7,087 nt of DNA from Sulfurihydrogenibium yellowstonense SS-5 (GTDB lineage Bacteria; Aquificota; Aquificia; Aquificales; Hydrogenothermaceae): positions 1-7,087 of the forward strand of contig NZ_ABZS01000083.1 of NCBI RefSeq assembly GCF_000173615.1, read 5' to 3'. Positions 6,296-7,087 of this stretch are shown piece by piece. The notes beneath the pieces were generated by a model that was not told where the DNA came from, ran no database searches, and worked only from the letters and a program-made list of their open reading frames with translations. Made by a program: the position numbers and the translations under genes. The number at the start of each line of letters is the position of its first letter. The stretch's first letter is position 1.

Positions 6296-7087
6296 TTACC
6301 TTAATACATTACCAAAAAGCTTTTTTGGTATTAATCCGATCTTAGATTCTTCAAGCATTTTTAAGTATTTTTCTATGTTTATTGGCTTTGGATTTGTAAG
6401 ATAGATTTCAAGCGGCATAGCTTTTACAAATTTATCAAGAATATAAATGATATTAACACTTTCACCCGGATTTAGATTAAAGCCTTCTTTTAGCAAAGTT
6501 CCGGCTACTTCTGATAAATCTGTCCTTTTCTGATATGAATTTGGATCCTTGGAAACTTTCTTTTTTATTATTAAGTCCTTTAATGAAAAATCTCCTTCCA
6601 TTAATTTTTGTTTGTGTTTGTCAAATATCTCATCTATATCTTTTATTAAATTTAAGAATTCTGTTTTGTTTTTTGCTTTGCTTAAATGCTCAAAAATTTC
6701 TAATTGAAAATTTTTAATAAATTCCGGAACATCCCTTCTTCTTAAATCTATTCCTCTAAATTTAAACTCACCGTTGCTAAACTTTCCAAAATAACGGTTA
6801 GAAACACCAACGGAATCGGATTTTGAAGGCAAAAAAACTATCCAATCATAAACACCTTCCAGTAAAATCTTAAATGGTATTCCGTCAGGATTCACCGGAA
6901 TAAATTTTTCGTTGATTCTTTTATTCAAATATTCTTCCATCTTTTTATAATCATCTATCGTATAATCATGTTTGTAAACCCAGATAGAATCGGTAAGAAT
7001 ATGAATTACTCTAAAGCCTTTTGCTTCTAAAATCTCTTTTACAAAAGTAATAAGCTGTCTTCCGATTGATGTTGTTGCTTCGTGTGA
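6296..7087 (-). CDS. Family B DNA polymerase, C-terminal part (N-terminus outside window), with altered motif C
   Basis: The frame is open from the window edge and encodes 263 residues to TAA at 6296; the Met at 6940 is internal, not the start. It carries the palm and thumb of an archaeal-like family B polymerase. SHEATTSIGRQLITF (1-15) matches the helix before motif C, and GFRVIHILTDSIWV (24-37) is motif C. SNRYFGKF (96-103) stands where KKRY is usual, RGIDLRRRDVPEFIKNFQ (111-128) is the conserved post-palm block, and SKDPNSY (179-185) with NPGESVNIIY (206-215) belongs to the thumb. Motif C normally reads YGDTDS; here it reads HILTDS, so the second Asp is kept and the first is Leu. Together with NRYFG, this suggests the divergent PolB2-like branch rather than a replicative PolB. 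It may act in repair or lesion bypass; replication seems unlikely. The tail after the thumb is short (49 residues). Family is sure; subgroup is tentative. Confidence 0.88.
   Translation of the reverse strand, partial: SHEATTSIGRQLITFVKEILEAKGFRVIHILTDSIWVYKHDYTIDDYKKMEEYLNKRINEKFIPVNPDGIPFKILLEGVYDWIVFLPSKSDSVGVSNRYFGKFSNGEFKFRGIDLRRRDVPEFIKNFQLEIFEHLSKAKNKTEFLNLIKDIDEIFDKHKQKLMEGDFSLKDLIIKKKVSKDPNSYQKRTDLSEVAGTLLKEGFNLNPGESVNIIYILDKFVKAMPLEIYLTNPKPINIEKYLKMLEESKIGLIPKKLFGNVLR

Noticed and set aside
6296..6940. Complete 214-residue protein starting at Met 6940
   Set aside because: The frame continues upstream to the window edge and encodes polymerase motif C there, so this Met is internal to a partial polymerase gene.

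Overview
Organism: the window is strongly AT-rich. It encodes a meso-diaminopimelate-type MurE (DNPR motif), a periplasmic metal-binding protein with a signal peptide, and the C-terminal part of an archaeal-like family B DNA polymerase. Together these suggest a diderm, probably thermophilic bacterium. The style of the proteins and the tight, overlapping gene packing remind me of Aquificota (Sulfurihydrogenibium/Persephonella-like). That is an inference from general resemblance, not a database result. All recognisable genes lie on the minus strand. Layout, read in the direction of transcription (high to low coordinates): (1) 7087-6296, the C-terminal 263 residues of a family B DNA polymerase whose N-terminus lies outside the window; its motif C is unusual (LTDS where DTDS is expected). 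(2) 6295-5884, a 412-base intergenic region with no convincing gene. It holds degenerate copies of a CATTCT...AGAATC palindromic repeat, a separate 8-bp hairpin and, at its low end, a good -10 box for the next operon. (3) 5883-4962, a histone-deacetylase-like (AcuC/acetylpolyamine amidohydrolase superfamily) gene with complete catalytic motifs but a single-base frameshift near the middle. (4) 4933-3440 murE, (5) 3447-2077 murC, (6) 2080-725 pncB (nicotinate phosphoribosyltransferase), and (7) 728-1, a ZnuA-like metal ABC transporter substrate-binding protein running off the window. Genes 3-7 look like one operon: there is a 28-base gap before murE, an 8-base murE/murC overlap, and 4-base ATGA overlaps at murC/pncB and pncB/znuA-like. 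How the genes fit together: MurC adds L-Ala to UDP-MurNAc and MurE adds meso-DAP to UDP-MurNAc-L-Ala-D-Glu, so two non-consecutive steps of cytoplasmic peptidoglycan synthesis are coupled without murD, murF, mraY or murG between them. PncB feeds NAD salvage, and the ZnuA-like protein captures a divalent metal in the periplasm. The deacetylase is a predicted Zn enzyme, but no pathway link among all five is evident, so the grouping may simply be a housekeeping operon. The points most worth a second look are the altered polymerase active site, the deacetylase frameshift with a possible slippage site just before its stop codon, and the repeat-bearing intergenic region.
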